Of a DNA stretch of 64,000 bases, positions 1 through 13,400 are shown piece by piece. The notes beneath the pieces are model-generated. The model was given only the letters and a program-made list of their open reading frames with translations, did no database searches and was not told the DNA's origin. Position 1 is the first letter of the stretch. The number at the start of each line of letters is the position of its first letter. The DNA is from Planctomycetota bacterium (lineage in GTDB: Bacteria > Planctomycetota > UBA8742 > UBA2392): positions 62,001-126,000 of the forward strand of contig JAHBXZ010000014.1 in NCBI GenBank assembly GCA_019636215.1, written 5' to 3'. The translations under genes were made by a program, and so were the position numbers.

Positions 1-615
1 CGGTTCCGCGTGTCGGGGCACGGGCATCAGAAAGCCGACTTCGTTGTCAGGGAAATCCACGTCAAAGCCCGAAAGCTGCTTGCGGGTACCCTCGCGTCGC
101 AGGTCTTCCGTCGCCGGGTCAACCAGGCGGGCCGGGTCGATGCCCGCAGGCGTTGCACTGAGCTTCAACAGACCATGGTCGTCGGTGGTCTGCAGCCGCA
201 GGGGCACCACCTGGCGTGATGTCGGGTCCAGGTCGTCGCTGAGCACCCTTCCCTCAAAGTCACACACGGAATCTCTGCCGGCCAGCGATGCGTACACGCC
301 CCACATCTCGCATGACGTACGTACCAGCGGGCGGCCGGTTTCGTCATCTATCACCCGCAGCCAGACCTCGTAATGGCGAGGGTCGTTGTTGACCGGCGAG
401 ACCTTGCCAGCCTCGCCGAGTGTCCAATCCGGGGCTGGTTCAACGGGTGGCCGGGACGTCATGGTCGGGGTGAGCTGTGTGCTTGCGGCGTCAGGAAGGA
501 CCGCCGCCAGCCTGGCGGGGGCACGCCCAGGTTCCGGCGCCAGAAAATGCCACAGGCCAAGCGCAGCAACCGCCAGCAGGACCCACAACGACAGCAGCAG
601 AAGTCGCGACTTCAT
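1..615 (-). CDS. Membrane-anchored or secreted protein of unknown function (C-terminus beyond window)
   Basis: An open frame of 205 codons runs from an ATG at 615 to the left edge without a stop, so only the N-terminal part is present. The protein starts MKSRLLLLSLWVLLAVAALG, a signal peptide or N-terminal membrane anchor, followed by a low-complexity Pro/Ala linker to about residue 65. A folded-looking segment then begins with HYEVWLRVIDDETGRPL, which resembles the first strand of a carboxypeptidase-regulatory (CarboxypepD_reg, Ig-like) domain; that is only an impression. Codon use is GC-rich like the neighbours, and it lies 75 bp downstream of the NicO gene on the same strand, so it may be the last visible gene of that operon. 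I do not recognise a family. Confidence 0.7.
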   Translation of the reverse strand, partial: MKSRLLLLSLWVLLAVAALGLWHFLAPEPGRAPARLAAVLPDAASTQLTPTMTSRPPVEPAPDWTLGEAGKVSPVNNDPRHYEVWLRVIDDETGRPLVRTSCEMWGVYASLAGRDSVCDFEGRVLSDDLDPTSRQVVPLRLQTTDDHGLLKLSATPAGIDPARLVDPATEDLRREGTRKQLSGFDVDFPDNEVGFLMPVPRHAEP

Positions 616-690
616 GGTGCCATCCGGTCGGGGCGGGTTGGGGCAACCATGATAACGGCGACAGGGTGTGACGGTTCAGCGGAATCCGGG

Positions 691-2454
691 CTAGACAGAG
701 AACCTGGTCGGGTCAATCCAGCCCAGCCGGATTGCCGCCAGCATGACCATGCCCGCGCCGATCAGCGTAATCACCAGCGCGCCGAACACGGGCAGCCTGG
801 TTTCCAGTACCCGGTAGAGTTTTGACTTTGTTGTGCGGCGCTTTTCATTCAGGTAATCCTTGGTCTGCACCAGTACCAGCCCGATTGCCGAAAGCACCAT
901 GGCCAAACCAAGGCTGAACACCACCACCATCACCAGCCCCGCGAAGTACCACTGCTGCTGAAACGCAACCATCGCAATCACAAACGCGCTGGGGCAGGGC
1001 ACAATCCCGCCAAGTATGCCAAGCCGCAGCACTTCCCAGCGCGAAAGCCCTGCCGGCTCGTGGCTGTGTTGATGATGGTCATGCCCGTGGTCATGCGAAT
1101 GGCCGTGGTCATGCGAGTGATCGTGGTCGTGCCCATGGTCGTGGTGATGGGCATGATCGTGAACATGGTCGTGGTCGTGGTCATGGTCATGCGAATGGCC
1201 ATGCCCGTGCCCCGCGTCAAGCACCTCGCCTGTGCGTGGGTCTATGTGCCTGCCCAGCGCGTCGTGTGCGTGCGGCACACCTCCGGCGCGCTTCATCACC
1301 AGGCCGATGCCCATCAGCAGGATGGTCGCACCCACCGCAAACGTGATCCACTCGGCGATCGTCTGCGTCGGGTCGCGAAACAGGTCAGGCCAGATTTCAC
1401 TGACAACCCAGGCCGAGCCCATCAGGAACAGCACACCGCTGGTGTGCGCGGCCGTTACAACCACGCCCAAAAACAGCGCGTCGCTGCGCTTTCCCTGTGT
1501 GCCGATCAGGTAGCCCGCCACCAGGGTCTTGCCGTGCCCGGGCTGCACGGCGTGATACCCGCCCAGAAGAAACATGCCGCCCAGCACCACCAGCCACACC
1601 CAGGGGTCGGCCGCGCCCTCGCGCAGTTGTTTGAACGCGGCATCAATGCGCGAATCCACGCTGCCTTCGTCGCGGCGCTCTTTGTCAGTTTCCAGCAGCC
1701 TGCGGGCGCCCTCCGAGCGCGGGTCTACAGGCGGCGCGGCGCGGTTCTCCGGCCCGGGCAACGGCACCGGCGTAAGTTCCAGCGGGAGTCCGCCTGCCCG
1801 GCCGGTGGTGCCCGTGCGTACGTCCCAGATGAAATTCAGCCTGTGGTGCCGGCCCTCGGGCGTGCGGTCGTAACGCACGGTGGCGACGGCCTTGCGGCGG
1901 GGCTGACGGTCGTCAAAGGCGCGCAACTGGTCGGTGGGGTCCAGCATGGTGATGCGGGCGGTGCTGAAGTACAGCTCTACGGGGTGTTCGCCCTTGCCCC
2001 AGGCCTCGGCAAGTTCCACGTCAAAGGTGAAGTAATAGCCGATGCGCAGGTTCTTGATGTCCATGCCCTTGCCGGCCGTGACCACGTTGTCGGGGTTAGC
2101 CAGGTCAATCAGCGAAAACTCGTGGTACTTGGGGCGGATTGCAGCCAGCCGGCCGCGCATCTTCAGGTGCGTGGCGGCCACCAGGTCAGCGGAGAGTTCC
2201 TCAAAGCGGCGGTCGCGTTCGGCGATGCTGATGAAGCCGTCTTTGTCGTCATCCAGTTCGAGGTAGGACTCATTGAACGACGCATAGATGTTTTCGTACC
2301 GGTACTGCACCGTCAGCGTCAGCGACTCCAGGTCGTTCTCGACATTGACCAGCAGGACCTCGGTGATCATCTCGGCGCGGTCGTCAAACGGGTGCGCGGA
2401 CACCAGCCCCGGGAACAGGGTGCAGGCGGCCAGGACAATCAGCAGGTAGCGCAT
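691..2454 (-). CDS. NicO-family nickel/cobalt transporter with EF-hand and His-rich loop
   Basis: 587 residues. A signal peptide (residues 1-20, ending VSA) is followed by a periplasmic-type domain of about 260 residues containing a canonical EF-hand loop at 68-79 (DDDKDGFISIAE, with Asp at 1, 3 and 5, Gly at 6 and Glu at 12). Membrane segments start near 285. The NicO signature HAVQPGHGKT (301-310) is the family's metal-binding HxxxxGH-type motif in its first helix. A cytoplasmic or periplasmic loop at 395-465 is almost entirely His, Asp and Gly. Three further helices follow. Members export or import Ni2+/Co2+ (RcnA, NicO). The His-rich loop presumably buffers metal; the EF-hand suggests Ca2+ binding outside the membrane, which is unusual. 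It follows the PDZ hydrolase gene by 17 bp. Direction of transport cannot be told from sequence. Confidence 0.88.
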   Translation of the reverse strand: MRYLLIVLAACTLFPGLVSAHPFDDRAEMITEVLLVNVENDLESLTLTVQYRYENIYASFNESYLELDDDKDGFISIAERDRRFEELSADLVAATHLKMRGRLAAIRPKYHEFSLIDLANPDNVVTAGKGMDIKNLRIGYYFTFDVELAEAWGKGEHPVELYFSTARITMLDPTDQLRAFDDRQPRRKAVATVRYDRTPEGRHHRLNFIWDVRTGTTGRAGGLPLELTPVPLPGPENRAAPPVDPRSEGARRLLETDKERRDEGSVDSRIDAAFKQLREGAADPWVWLVVLGGMFLLGGYHAVQPGHGKTLVAGYLIGTQGKRSDALFLGVVVTAAHTSGVLFLMGSAWVVSEIWPDLFRDPTQTIAEWITFAVGATILLMGIGLVMKRAGGVPHAHDALGRHIDPRTGEVLDAGHGHGHSHDHDHDHDHVHDHAHHHDHGHDHDHSHDHGHSHDHGHDHHQHSHEPAGLSRWEVLRLGILGGIVPCPSAFVIAMVAFQQQWYFAGLVMVVVFSLGLAMVLSAIGLVLVQTKDYLNEKRRTTKSKLYRVLETRLPVFGALVITLIGAGMVMLAAIRLGWIDPTRFSV

Positions 2455-2471
2455 CGGCTTGATTGTATCAG

Positions 2472-4145
2472 CTAGAAGTCATCTTCCTGCTGGGGCGGCT
2501 TCTTGCCTTCACGTTTGACGCCCAGCGCCCCGGCAACGTCAAGTTCGATGCGCGCGATTGTGCGGTCCTTGCGGTCCAGCCCGGCCTCGAATGCATCCAG
2601 AATCGTCGCCGTATCGGCGGCAACAGGCAGGGCCTCGCGCAGAACCAGCTGCTTGTCGCCGGGGCTGACCAGCACGACCTTCAGCTTGCCTTCGGCGTCC
2701 AGCATCTGCGGCGTGACGTGCAGGGTGATGCGGCCGGTATTGCGCTGGCGGAGTGTCACCAGCCCGGGTGTGATGCAATCGGCGATCACGCGGGCCTCGG
2801 TGGGGCGCCCGGGCTGCTGCGGGTCGCCCTTGGGGAACTCGCCCTTCAATGTGAGCTCCTGGTCGCCGCGGCGCACCGTAAGGTGGATTTTGTCGCCGGG
2901 CGACTTTTCGCCCAGCGCCTTGCGCAGGTCATCAATGTTGGCCAGCGCCGTGTCGTCAAGCTTGAGGATCACGTCGCCGTCTTTGACGCCCAGGGCTTCG
3001 GCGGTGCTGCCTTTCACCACGGATTCGACAGTCGGCGCGTCCACGGACTGCGAAAGCGTCACGCCCAGGGTTACGCGGCGCGCGGGCTGGCTGATGTCCA
3101 TGTTGGCCGGCGCGTTGTTGTGTTTGCCCAGGTCCAGGAGTTCGCTGATTTCCAGCCACAGGCGGCGGCCGGTTTCGCGGTTGTCGGTGGTCCAGTCCAC
3201 GGTGTTCAGGCCACGCACGCGGCGCCATTCGGTCAGGCAGCGGTTGAGGATTGCCGGAACTTCGTCCTTAAGGATCGGCGAAACCTGGTGCCCGAGTTTT
3301 TCGTGCGCCACGACATGGATGTTCACGCCCAGCGCCTTGACCTGGTCGTAGATCGGCTTGAGCTGCGCGGCAGGGTAAAGGCGGTCCGCGCCGCCATTGA
3401 CCGCGTAGATGCTGCTGCCCTTGAGGTTTTCCAGCCAAACGGCCGTGCCCGCGCTTTGCGGGACCAGCGGGTGGCCGTTCATCGGCATGAACCCGGCAAA
3501 CGTGTCAGGCCGGCGGAAGGCAAAACCGAAACTGCCGCTGCCGCCATCGCTGTGGCCCTCAATGTAAATGCGGTCGTCATCAATGTTCAGGATGCGGCGC
3601 GTTTCGCGAATCATGTGCAGTACGTTCTTCTGGCCGCCGTTGCGCCACCACATGGCGTCTTCGTTGGTTTCCCGCACTCCCGCCGACACACCCAGCAGAA
3701 TGACCTCCTGCCTCCATTCGGGTGGCAGTACGTTGCGCCAGCTTTCCATTTCATACTGGCCTGGTGCCACCTGGTCGCTGTCCAGCGGCGTGCCGCCGAC
3801 GCCGCCGTGCATGTGGACAATCAACGGGTAGCTCTTTGCCGGGTCGTACGATTCGGGCACGTACACCCACATCGGGCGTACAAAACCGTCGGGGCACATG
3901 GTGCGCAACTTGACGGTGCCGGTTTTGGCCGGCTTTTCGAACCGGTACTCGGCAATCGCTTTGCGCAGGCCATCGGCACCCATGGCCAGCAGTTGCTTGC
4001 GGAACTCCGGCTTGCGGGCCTCGGTGGCATCCAGATAGCGCTGAATCAGCGGCTTTTCCGCCGGGGCTTCCTGCGCAACGGCGGGGACCGAAACAAATGC
4101 CGGTACCAGCGCGGCAATCAGCAGCAACCAGCCAAGTGTTCTCAC
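2472..4145 (-). CDS. Secreted alpha/beta hydrolase (esterase/PHB-depolymerase-like) with PDZ domain
   Basis: 557 residues from a GTG start at 4145, chosen because GGAGGT lies 5 bases upstream and the protein then opens directly with a signal peptide (VRTLGWLLLIAALV... cleaved after VAA/AVA-QE). An in-frame ATG at 4196 would add 17 unlikely residues. Residues about 80-330 form an alpha/beta hydrolase with the nucleophile elbow IEGHSDGGSGS (G-x-S-x-G) and a later HQVSP-type His; this resembles PHB depolymerase/feruloyl esterase-like enzymes. A PDZ domain covers about residues 370-460 (VKGSTAEALGVKDGDVILKL). The substrate is unknown; the arrangement hydrolase plus PDZ is common among planctomycete exported proteins. 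It leads a compact minus-strand pair with the NicO transporter, but a functional tie is not evident. Confidence 0.82.
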   Translation of the reverse strand: MRTLGWLLLIAALVPAFVSVPAVAQEAPAEKPLIQRYLDATEARKPEFRKQLLAMGADGLRKAIAEYRFEKPAKTGTVKLRTMCPDGFVRPMWVYVPESYDPAKSYPLIVHMHGGVGGTPLDSDQVAPGQYEMESWRNVLPPEWRQEVILLGVSAGVRETNEDAMWWRNGGQKNVLHMIRETRRILNIDDDRIYIEGHSDGGSGSFGFAFRRPDTFAGFMPMNGHPLVPQSAGTAVWLENLKGSSIYAVNGGADRLYPAAQLKPIYDQVKALGVNIHVVAHEKLGHQVSPILKDEVPAILNRCLTEWRRVRGLNTVDWTTDNRETGRRLWLEISELLDLGKHNNAPANMDISQPARRVTLGVTLSQSVDAPTVESVVKGSTAEALGVKDGDVILKLDDTALANIDDLRKALGEKSPGDKIHLTVRRGDQELTLKGEFPKGDPQQPGRPTEARVIADCITPGLVTLRQRNTGRITLHVTPQMLDAEGKLKVVLVSPGDKQLVLREALPVAADTATILDAFEAGLDRKDRTIARIELDVAGALGVKREGKKPPQQEDDF

Positions 4146-4216
4146 GACAACCTCCGGAACTCTATCCTTCCTTAATAGGACGAGCGGCGCCCGCATAATC
4201 CGCAGGCAAAGCGGCC

Positions 4217-6319
4217 CTACCTGGGAAAGGCCTGGGCGATGCCACCGTCCACCGGCAGTGTCGCACCGGTGGTGGGCGTCTGGTTTGTGGCAAAGAACAC
4301 CACCGCGTTGGCGACGTGCCGGCCCGTGACGCGCGCCTTCAGCAGATTGCGGTTGCGGTAGTGGTCTTCCAGCGCCTTGAAGTCAATGCCGTGGGCCTTG
4401 GCACGGTCAGGCCCGACTTCGGCCCACAGGCCGCTGGGGTTGCGGTCGTCGCCGAACACGGCATCGGGCGCGATCACGTTTACCCGCACGTGGTCTTTGG
4501 CCAGTTCCAGTGCCGCGACCTTTCCCAACTGGTGGCTGGCCGCTTTGCTCGCGCTGTATGCGGCGAACTCGGCACCGGGCGCGGCCACGTTTTTGCTGCC
4601 GATGATGATGATGTGCCCGCCGGTGCCCTGTGCGCGCAACGCGCGCGCGGCCTCGCGGCAGACAAGGAAGTACCCATCACTGTTGACGGACTGCACGCGC
4701 CGCCAGTCGTGAAGGTCCAGCTCTGCCAGCGGCTGGCTGTGGGCGATGCCGGCGTTGGGAATCACGATGTCAGTGCCGCCGAACTGCCGCGCTGTTTCCT
4801 CGAACAACGCGCGCACGCTGTGCTCGTCGGTCACGTCGCAGACCACGCCGCGCCGCGAATCCTTTCCGTATTTTGCGCCCAGGGCCTCGCAAGTAGCCTC
4901 CAGGCTTTCCCCGTTGATGTCAGCCAGCATCACATGGCAGCCCTGTTCAATCAGCCCGGCCGCCACGGCGCTGCCGATAGCGCCCGCGCCGCCGGTGACA
5001 ATCGCGATCTGGCCTTGCAGGGCCTTGGGCTTGCTCTTGCCCAGCTTGGCTTGTTCCAGCGGCCAGTACTCGACGTCAAACAGGTCTTCTTCGGGCAGGG
5101 CCTGGTACTCGCCGGTTGCAAAGACAAGTGACTTGACGACCAGGGTGTGTTCGGCAAGGTCCGCGGCAACACGCGCGTCTTTCTTGGTGGCGCCCCAGGC
5201 AAGAATGCCGACGCCCGGCACCAGCACTACGCGCGGAAAATCATCCAGCCTGGTGCGCGCAACACCGCGGGCTTCACTTACGCGGTCGAAGTAGGCGTTG
5301 TAGGCGCGGCGGTACTCGGTGACCTGGGCCTGCAATTGCTCGTCGATGTTCTCGAAGTCGGGTTCGGAGACAACCAGCGGCAGGGCCTTGGTGCGCATCA
5401 CGTGGTCCGGCGTCAGCGGCCCGGTAAACGCGAGGCTGGCAAACTCGGCGCAGTTGACGAAGTCCAGAATCGCGTCGTTGCAGCGCCACTCCAGCACCAT
5501 GCGTCGCCAGGCTGTATCCTGGTCGCCGGTGGCCTCGGCCAGCAGGCCGCGCAACACCGGCGCTACGCGCGCGCACAGTTCAGCCGGTTCGCCAGGCGGG
5601 TCAAATCGCGGCGTGAGCTTGCGGCCCCTGCGCGATTCGTTTTCAAGCCACTGCTCGGCCAGGGTGACAAGCGCGATGTGGCGTTCGTAACTTTGACGCG
5701 CGCTGTCGCCAAAGCTGAACAGCCCGTGCTTGAGCAACACCAGGCCTTCCACATTCGGGTCGCGCTCGAACACCTCCGCACAGGCCTTGGCCAGCGCAAA
5801 GCCTGGCATCACGTAAGGTACCACACCCACGCGCGCGCCGAAGATCTCGCGCACCAGGGCCTCGCCGTCAGGCCGGTTGGTGATGGCCAGAATCGCGTCG
5901 GCGTGGCTGTGGTCGACAACCTTGTGTGGCAAAAACGCGTGCAGCAGGGTTTCGACACTGGGGTTGGGGCCCTCGGCGTCGAACATGTGCGTGCGCAACT
6001 GGTTAACCATTTCTTCGTCGCTGAGCGCGGGCAGCGAACGCAGCCGAAGCAGGTACTTCTGGTCCAGCCCCGGAAAGCCCGGCGGTTCAATGCTGTCCAG
6101 GTTCCAACCGCTGCCCTTTACGAAGATGGCGGCCATGCGCTCGCCCAGCAGGCTGGTGTATTCGGCCTTGACGCTGGTGTTGCCGCCGCCGTGCATGACC
6201 AGCGCGGGGTCGCGGCCGATCAGTCTTGACGTGTAAACACGCAGGGCGACGTCGGGGCCGGCGGCTTTGAAACGTTCGACGTACTGGGCGGCTTCGTCTT
6301 CGCGGTAGAGGCTCTTCAT
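4217..6319 (-). CDS. Bifunctional class II aldolase / short-chain dehydrogenase (RhaD-type fusion)
   Basis: 700 residues from the ATG at 6319 (MKSLYREDEAAQYVERF); this matches where relatives begin, but no clear ribosome site precedes it and the frame stays open to an ATG at 6445. The N-terminal half is a class II aldolase/adducin domain: GGGNTSVK binds the phosphate and SHADAILAITN carries zinc-ligand His residues. The C-terminal third is a Rossmann SDR: TGGAGAIGSAV for NAD(P) and the catalytic YSASK. Known fused enzymes of this layout cleave rhamnulose-1-phosphate to dihydroxyacetone phosphate and L-lactaldehyde and oxidise or reduce the lactaldehyde, so a role in deoxysugar (rhamnose/fucose) breakdown is likely; the substrate is inferred. 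No other sugar catabolic genes lie nearby. Confidence 0.9.
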   Translation of the reverse strand: MKSLYREDEAAQYVERFKAAGPDVALRVYTSRLIGRDPALVMHGGGNTSVKAEYTSLLGERMAAIFVKGSGWNLDSIEPPGFPGLDQKYLLRLRSLPALSDEEMVNQLRTHMFDAEGPNPSVETLLHAFLPHKVVDHSHADAILAITNRPDGEALVREIFGARVGVVPYVMPGFALAKACAEVFERDPNVEGLVLLKHGLFSFGDSARQSYERHIALVTLAEQWLENESRRGRKLTPRFDPPGEPAELCARVAPVLRGLLAEATGDQDTAWRRMVLEWRCNDAILDFVNCAEFASLAFTGPLTPDHVMRTKALPLVVSEPDFENIDEQLQAQVTEYRRAYNAYFDRVSEARGVARTRLDDFPRVVLVPGVGILAWGATKKDARVAADLAEHTLVVKSLVFATGEYQALPEEDLFDVEYWPLEQAKLGKSKPKALQGQIAIVTGGAGAIGSAVAAGLIEQGCHVMLADINGESLEATCEALGAKYGKDSRRGVVCDVTDEHSVRALFEETARQFGGTDIVIPNAGIAHSQPLAELDLHDWRRVQSVNSDGYFLVCREAARALRAQGTGGHIIIIGSKNVAAPGAEFAAYSASKAASHQLGKVAALELAKDHVRVNVIAPDAVFGDDRNPSGLWAEVGPDRAKAHGIDFKALEDHYRNRNLLKARVTGRHVANAVVFFATNQTPTTGATLPVDGGIAQAFPR

Positions 6320-6372
6320 GTCGGTGTTTTCGGTTGGGATGGCCGGAACGGCAAGGGCTTTGAGCCGCCACG

Positions 6373-6420
6373 GCTGCCAGGAAAGCCACGCAGCGCGCAG
6401 AAACTGGCTTTCCTGGCGGC
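6373..6420. repeat. Inverted repeat between divergent genes
   Basis: GCTGCCAGGAAAGCC at 6373-6387 is matched by its near-complement at 6406-6420 (14 of 15 positions), giving a 15-bp stem with an 18-base loop. It sits in the 188-bp gap between the divergent aldolase/dehydrogenase gene and apt, so it could be a cruciform, an operator or part of either 5' leader. Confidence 0.6.
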
Positions 6421-6507
6421 ATGGTTCAGGAAGCGCAGGACGCAAAACCCGTTTGACGGTTTCGCTTTTTGGGGGCCCAACTATCTTGCGCGGCTCAAGG
6501 AGCCGCC

Positions 6508-7023
6508 ATGGAATCGATTAAACACCTGATTCGCGACATCCCCGACTTCCCCAAGAAGGGCATCATCTTCAAGGACATCACGCCGATCCTGGGCGACCCG
6601 GCCGCAATGGCGCGCATTACCGGCGCCTTTGAAAAGGCGCTGGAGCCGCACAGTCCCACGCGCATTGTGGGCATTGAATCGCGGGGCTTTCTGTTCGGTG
6701 GCGTGCTGGCCGCGGCGATGAACCTGCCGTTCTCGCCCGTGCGCAAGCCCGGCAAGCTGCCCTACCAGAAGATCAGCGTCAGCTACTCGCTTGAGTACGG
6801 CGAAGGCACCCTGGAGATGCATACCGACGGAGTGTCTCGCGGCGAACGCGTGGTCGTGATTGACGATCTGCTGGCCACCGGCGGCACCGCTGCGGCAGCC
6901 TGCCAGCTGGTGGAAAAGCTGGGCGCGACGGTGGTTGCGCTGGGCTTTGTGATTGAGCTGGGCTTTCTGGAGGGCCGCAAGAAGCTGGACGGCCGGAACA
7001 TTGTAAGCCTGGTGACGGTGTAG
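6508..7023 (+). CDS. apt: Adenine phosphoribosyltransferase
   Basis: 171 residues from the ATG at 6508, which has AAGGAG five bases upstream. It salvages adenine: adenine + PRPP gives AMP + diphosphate, in the cytoplasm. The PRPP-binding loop VVVIDDLLATGGTAAAA (about residues 114-130) is the type I phosphoribosyltransferase signature, and ESRGFLFGGVLA and VRKPGKLPY are APT-specific blocks. Length is the usual 170-180. It is transcribed away from the aldolase gene and toward the rRNA operon, with no purine genes adjacent. Its stop is 100 bp upstream of the first rRNA promoter. Confidence 0.97.
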   Translation: MESIKHLIRDIPDFPKKGIIFKDITPILGDPAAMARITGAFEKALEPHSPTRIVGIESRGFLFGGVLAAAMNLPFSPVRKPGKLPYQKISVSYSLEYGEGTLEMHTDGVSRGERVVVIDDLLATGGTAAAACQLVEKLGATVVALGFVIELGFLEGRKKLDGRNIVSLVTV

Positions 7024-7123
7024 GGCTGGCCGGCACTGGGCTGGAATGGCAGGCAACCGGAGGTCGTTAAGCAGGACGGCAAGCGTGTTCGGGTCGAATG
7101 AAAAGATTTTTTCAAGAAACCCG

Positions 7124-7151
7124 TTGACGTGACCCGAACGCTGTATACCCT
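7124..7151 (+). promoter_or_regulatory. rRNA operon promoter P1 (sigma-70 type)
   Basis: TTGACG (7124-7129) and TACCCT (7146-7151) are separated by 16 bases. An A/T-rich tract, unusual in this GC-rich window, lies directly upstream at 7101-7120 where an UP element would sit. Position upstream of the 16S leader supports the call; the -10 is only 3/6. Confidence 0.55.
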
Positions 7152-7274
7152 TCGCGTCCCCTTCGGGGGAAGTTGAAGGAAGTGCGAAGTACCCACCGGC
7201 CCGGAAGTTGCGTCACATCGCGGTTTCGGCAGTGGACGCAGGCAGTACGGGCAGAAAAAACGTCAGGTACGGGG

Positions 7275-7303
7275 TTGACCGGCAATAACCCTCGGGCTAC
7301 ACT
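7275..7303 (+). promoter_or_regulatory. rRNA operon promoter P2 (sigma-70 type)
   Basis: TTGACC (7275-7280) and TACACT (7298-7303) are spaced by exactly 17 bases, the best housekeeping promoter in the window. It lies about 500 bp before 16S, as expected for an rRNA promoter with a long processed leader. Confidence 0.7.
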
Positions 7304-7802
7304 GCGCGGCCCGGCACAGTTTTCTTGTGCTGGCGCGTACCGAACCTCCTGGAACAGGAGCAGGGCGCTGAACGCCTGAGGCTTGCGAGCCTCGCGCGTC
7401 CGGTGCCTGCCCTGAAAAGGGATTTCGGCGCCGGTGCTTTTTTGGGTGGTAGGCAACACCCTGCGGTACATGTTCTTTGAAAACTGAATAGCCAAGAACG
7501 CGAGGATGTGAGGCGGACTTGATCTTCCTGGTTGACGGTCTTTGACCTTGTTGCGATCCCTTTTGGGTGACCAGCAGCCACCATAATGGTGGGCGATTAC
7601 CGGAAGCATGGTTCTGCGCCCTCGGCCCTTAGGGGCCAGGGAAAGCGCGATGGAAACGTCGTGATGTACCTGCCGGGCCTGTCCCGGCGGGACACTGATT
7701 CAAAAATCAGGTCACATCCTCGTATGTAAATGCAAGCACCGTTAATTCGGTGTTTTGCCCAAACAGCCGAGTTGAAAGATGTGACTCTGGATCAATTTTT
7801 TG
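7304..7802 (+). other. rRNA leader with boxA antitermination site
   Basis: This gene-free leader is transcribed ahead of 16S. TGTTCTTTGAAAA at 7471-7483 closely matches the boxA sequence bound by NusB/S10 in rRNA antitermination. Directly after it, 7485-7509 pairs with 9380-9404 downstream of 16S (one bulge and G-U pairs), forming the long stem that RNase III would cut to release pre-16S. No protein gene is supported here. Confidence 0.8.
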
Positions 7803-9338
<1,536 letters not shown>

Positions 9339-9379
9339 TACATAGACTTCGGTGCGCAACAATGCGCATCGTCGTAAGG

Positions 9380-9404
9380 CATATCCTCACGTTCTGGCTA
9401 TTCA
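9380..9404 (+). other. 16S trailer half of processing stem
   Basis: The bases at 9380-9404 are complementary to the leader segment 7485-7509 except for one bulged base and wobble pairs, the usual double-stranded RNase III substrate flanking 16S. Confidence 0.75.
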
Positions 9405-9561
9405 ACATACGCGTGCATGAGGCCGCGGGGTTAGATACCCGCGGCCTCTTGCAGCATCGCTCGTCGATTGCGAGGGCGAGGCAGAGGTGCCCATAGGGGT
9501 CATTGGCCGCGATTGCCGCAAGGCAAGCCAGGCTTGTGGAGACACCGGGGCTGTAAGTCGG

Positions 9562-9638
9562 GCGCCGGTAGCTCAGCTGGTTAGAGCACACGCCTGATAA
9601 GCGTGAGGTCGGCGGTTCGAGTCCGCCCCGGCGCACCA
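9562..9638 (+). tRNA. tRNA-Ile (GAT anticodon)
   Basis: 77 bases including an encoded CCA. Acceptor GCGCCGG pairs with CCGGCGC; the anticodon loop reads CTGATAA. It sits in the 16S-23S spacer, the classical place for tRNA-Ile. Confidence 0.97.
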
Positions 9639-9674
9639 CCCTGCCATTGGTCACCTGCCGGCACGGCAAAAAGG

Positions 9675-9749
9675 GGGCCAGTAGCTCAGTGGTAGAGCAT
9701 CGGCTTTGCAAGCCGAGGGTCAGGGGTTCGAATCCCCTCTGGTCCACCA
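9675..9749 (+). tRNA. tRNA-Ala (TGC anticodon)
   Basis: 75 bases with encoded CCA. Acceptor GGGCCAG pairs with CTGGTCC (one G-U); anticodon loop CTTTGCAAG contains TGC. Second tRNA of the rRNA spacer, 36 bp after tRNA-Ile. Confidence 0.97.
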
Positions 9750-10074
9750 GCCAGCAGTGCGGTGCAACGCGTGTCCGGCACCCAGGGCAGCCCATCAAGA
9801 TGGGTTGCCCTCGGTCCCGGAATCCTGGAATCGAAAGCTGCCCTGAACAGGGGCTGTAATCGAAACCGGGTGCATGGATCCGAAGGTTCTTTGACAACAA
9901 CATACTGTGAAGTGCAGAAGTCACTCCTGATTCACCATGTGTCGAGAGACATCATGGCGTGTCTGAGAGAAAACGATGTATCGCTACGACATGTCTTGGC
10001 TCTCTGCGGCCTGGCGGCGGTTAAGCGGCCAGGTTGTGGGGAATTACACCTCGGAGGGATCCAGAGGTTGTTGT
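9750..10074 (+). other. Spacer before 23S with second boxA and processing stem
   Basis: GGTTCTTTGACAA at 9885-9897 is a second boxA-like antitermination site. The segment 9976-9999 pairs with 13079-13102 beyond 23S (core CATGTCTTGG with CCAAGACATG), giving the pre-23S processing stem. A short hairpin lies at about 9788-9806. No gene is seen. Confidence 0.75.
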
Positions 10075-13032
<2,958 letters not shown>

Positions 13033-13078
13033 TCAACAATCCCTGATTCTTCAGGGGTGTTGAACAAAGCAACAACAC

Positions 13079-13102
13079 TCCAAGACATGCCGTACGCGAT
13101 CA
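13079..13102 (+). other. 23S trailer half of processing stem
   Basis: Complement of 9976-9999 with minor mismatches; lies just beyond the 23S 3' end. Confidence 0.7.
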
Positions 13103-13186
13103 TGCTTTATTTCTGGGCGAAAGCCCTGGCTTCTGCAACCAGCAGTATGTTGTTGTCAGCGAACCGCTGAGCAGCTTTGACAATTT

Positions 13187-13295
13187 TTCTCGGTGCCCAT
13201 ACCCAAGGGGTCACACCCGATCCCATTCCGAACTCGGAAGTTAAGCCCTTGGGGCCGATGATAGTCGAAAGGCGAAAGTAGGTCGGTGCCGGGTT
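13187..13295 (+). rRNA. rrf: 5S ribosomal RNA
   Basis: About 107 bases. The core CCGAACTCGGAAGTTAAGCC is the 5S signature, and the ends CTCGGTGCC and GGTGCCGGG close helix I using several G-U pairs. Exact ends are approximate. Confidence 0.93.
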
Positions 13296-13299
13296 ATAG

Positions 13300-13329
13300 C
13301 ACGGGTCGCAGCGCAAGCTGCGGCCCGTG
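13300..13329 (+). terminator. Hairpin ending the rRNA operon
   Basis: CACGGGTCGCAG (13300-13311) pairs with CTGCGGCCCGTG (13318-13329) across a six-base loop, a 12-bp stem with one wobble. No T tract follows, so termination may need Rho or be of the hairpin-only type common in GC-rich genomes. Confidence 0.6.
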
Positions 13330-13400
13330 TCCGTTAACCACGCCCCGTACCCGTTGCGCACTTCACAACACCCGCTACCATCACCACCGAGGACCCCCGC

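Noticed and set aside
1060..1215. Hexamer-like DNA repeats, considered as a tandem repeat or CRISPR
   Set aside because: They encode the His/Asp-rich loop of the NicO transporter in frame; there are no spacers.
1060..2475. A 471-codon plus-strand open frame
   Set aside because: Complement of the NicO gene; its repetitive Val/Met start is only the antisense of the His-rich loop.
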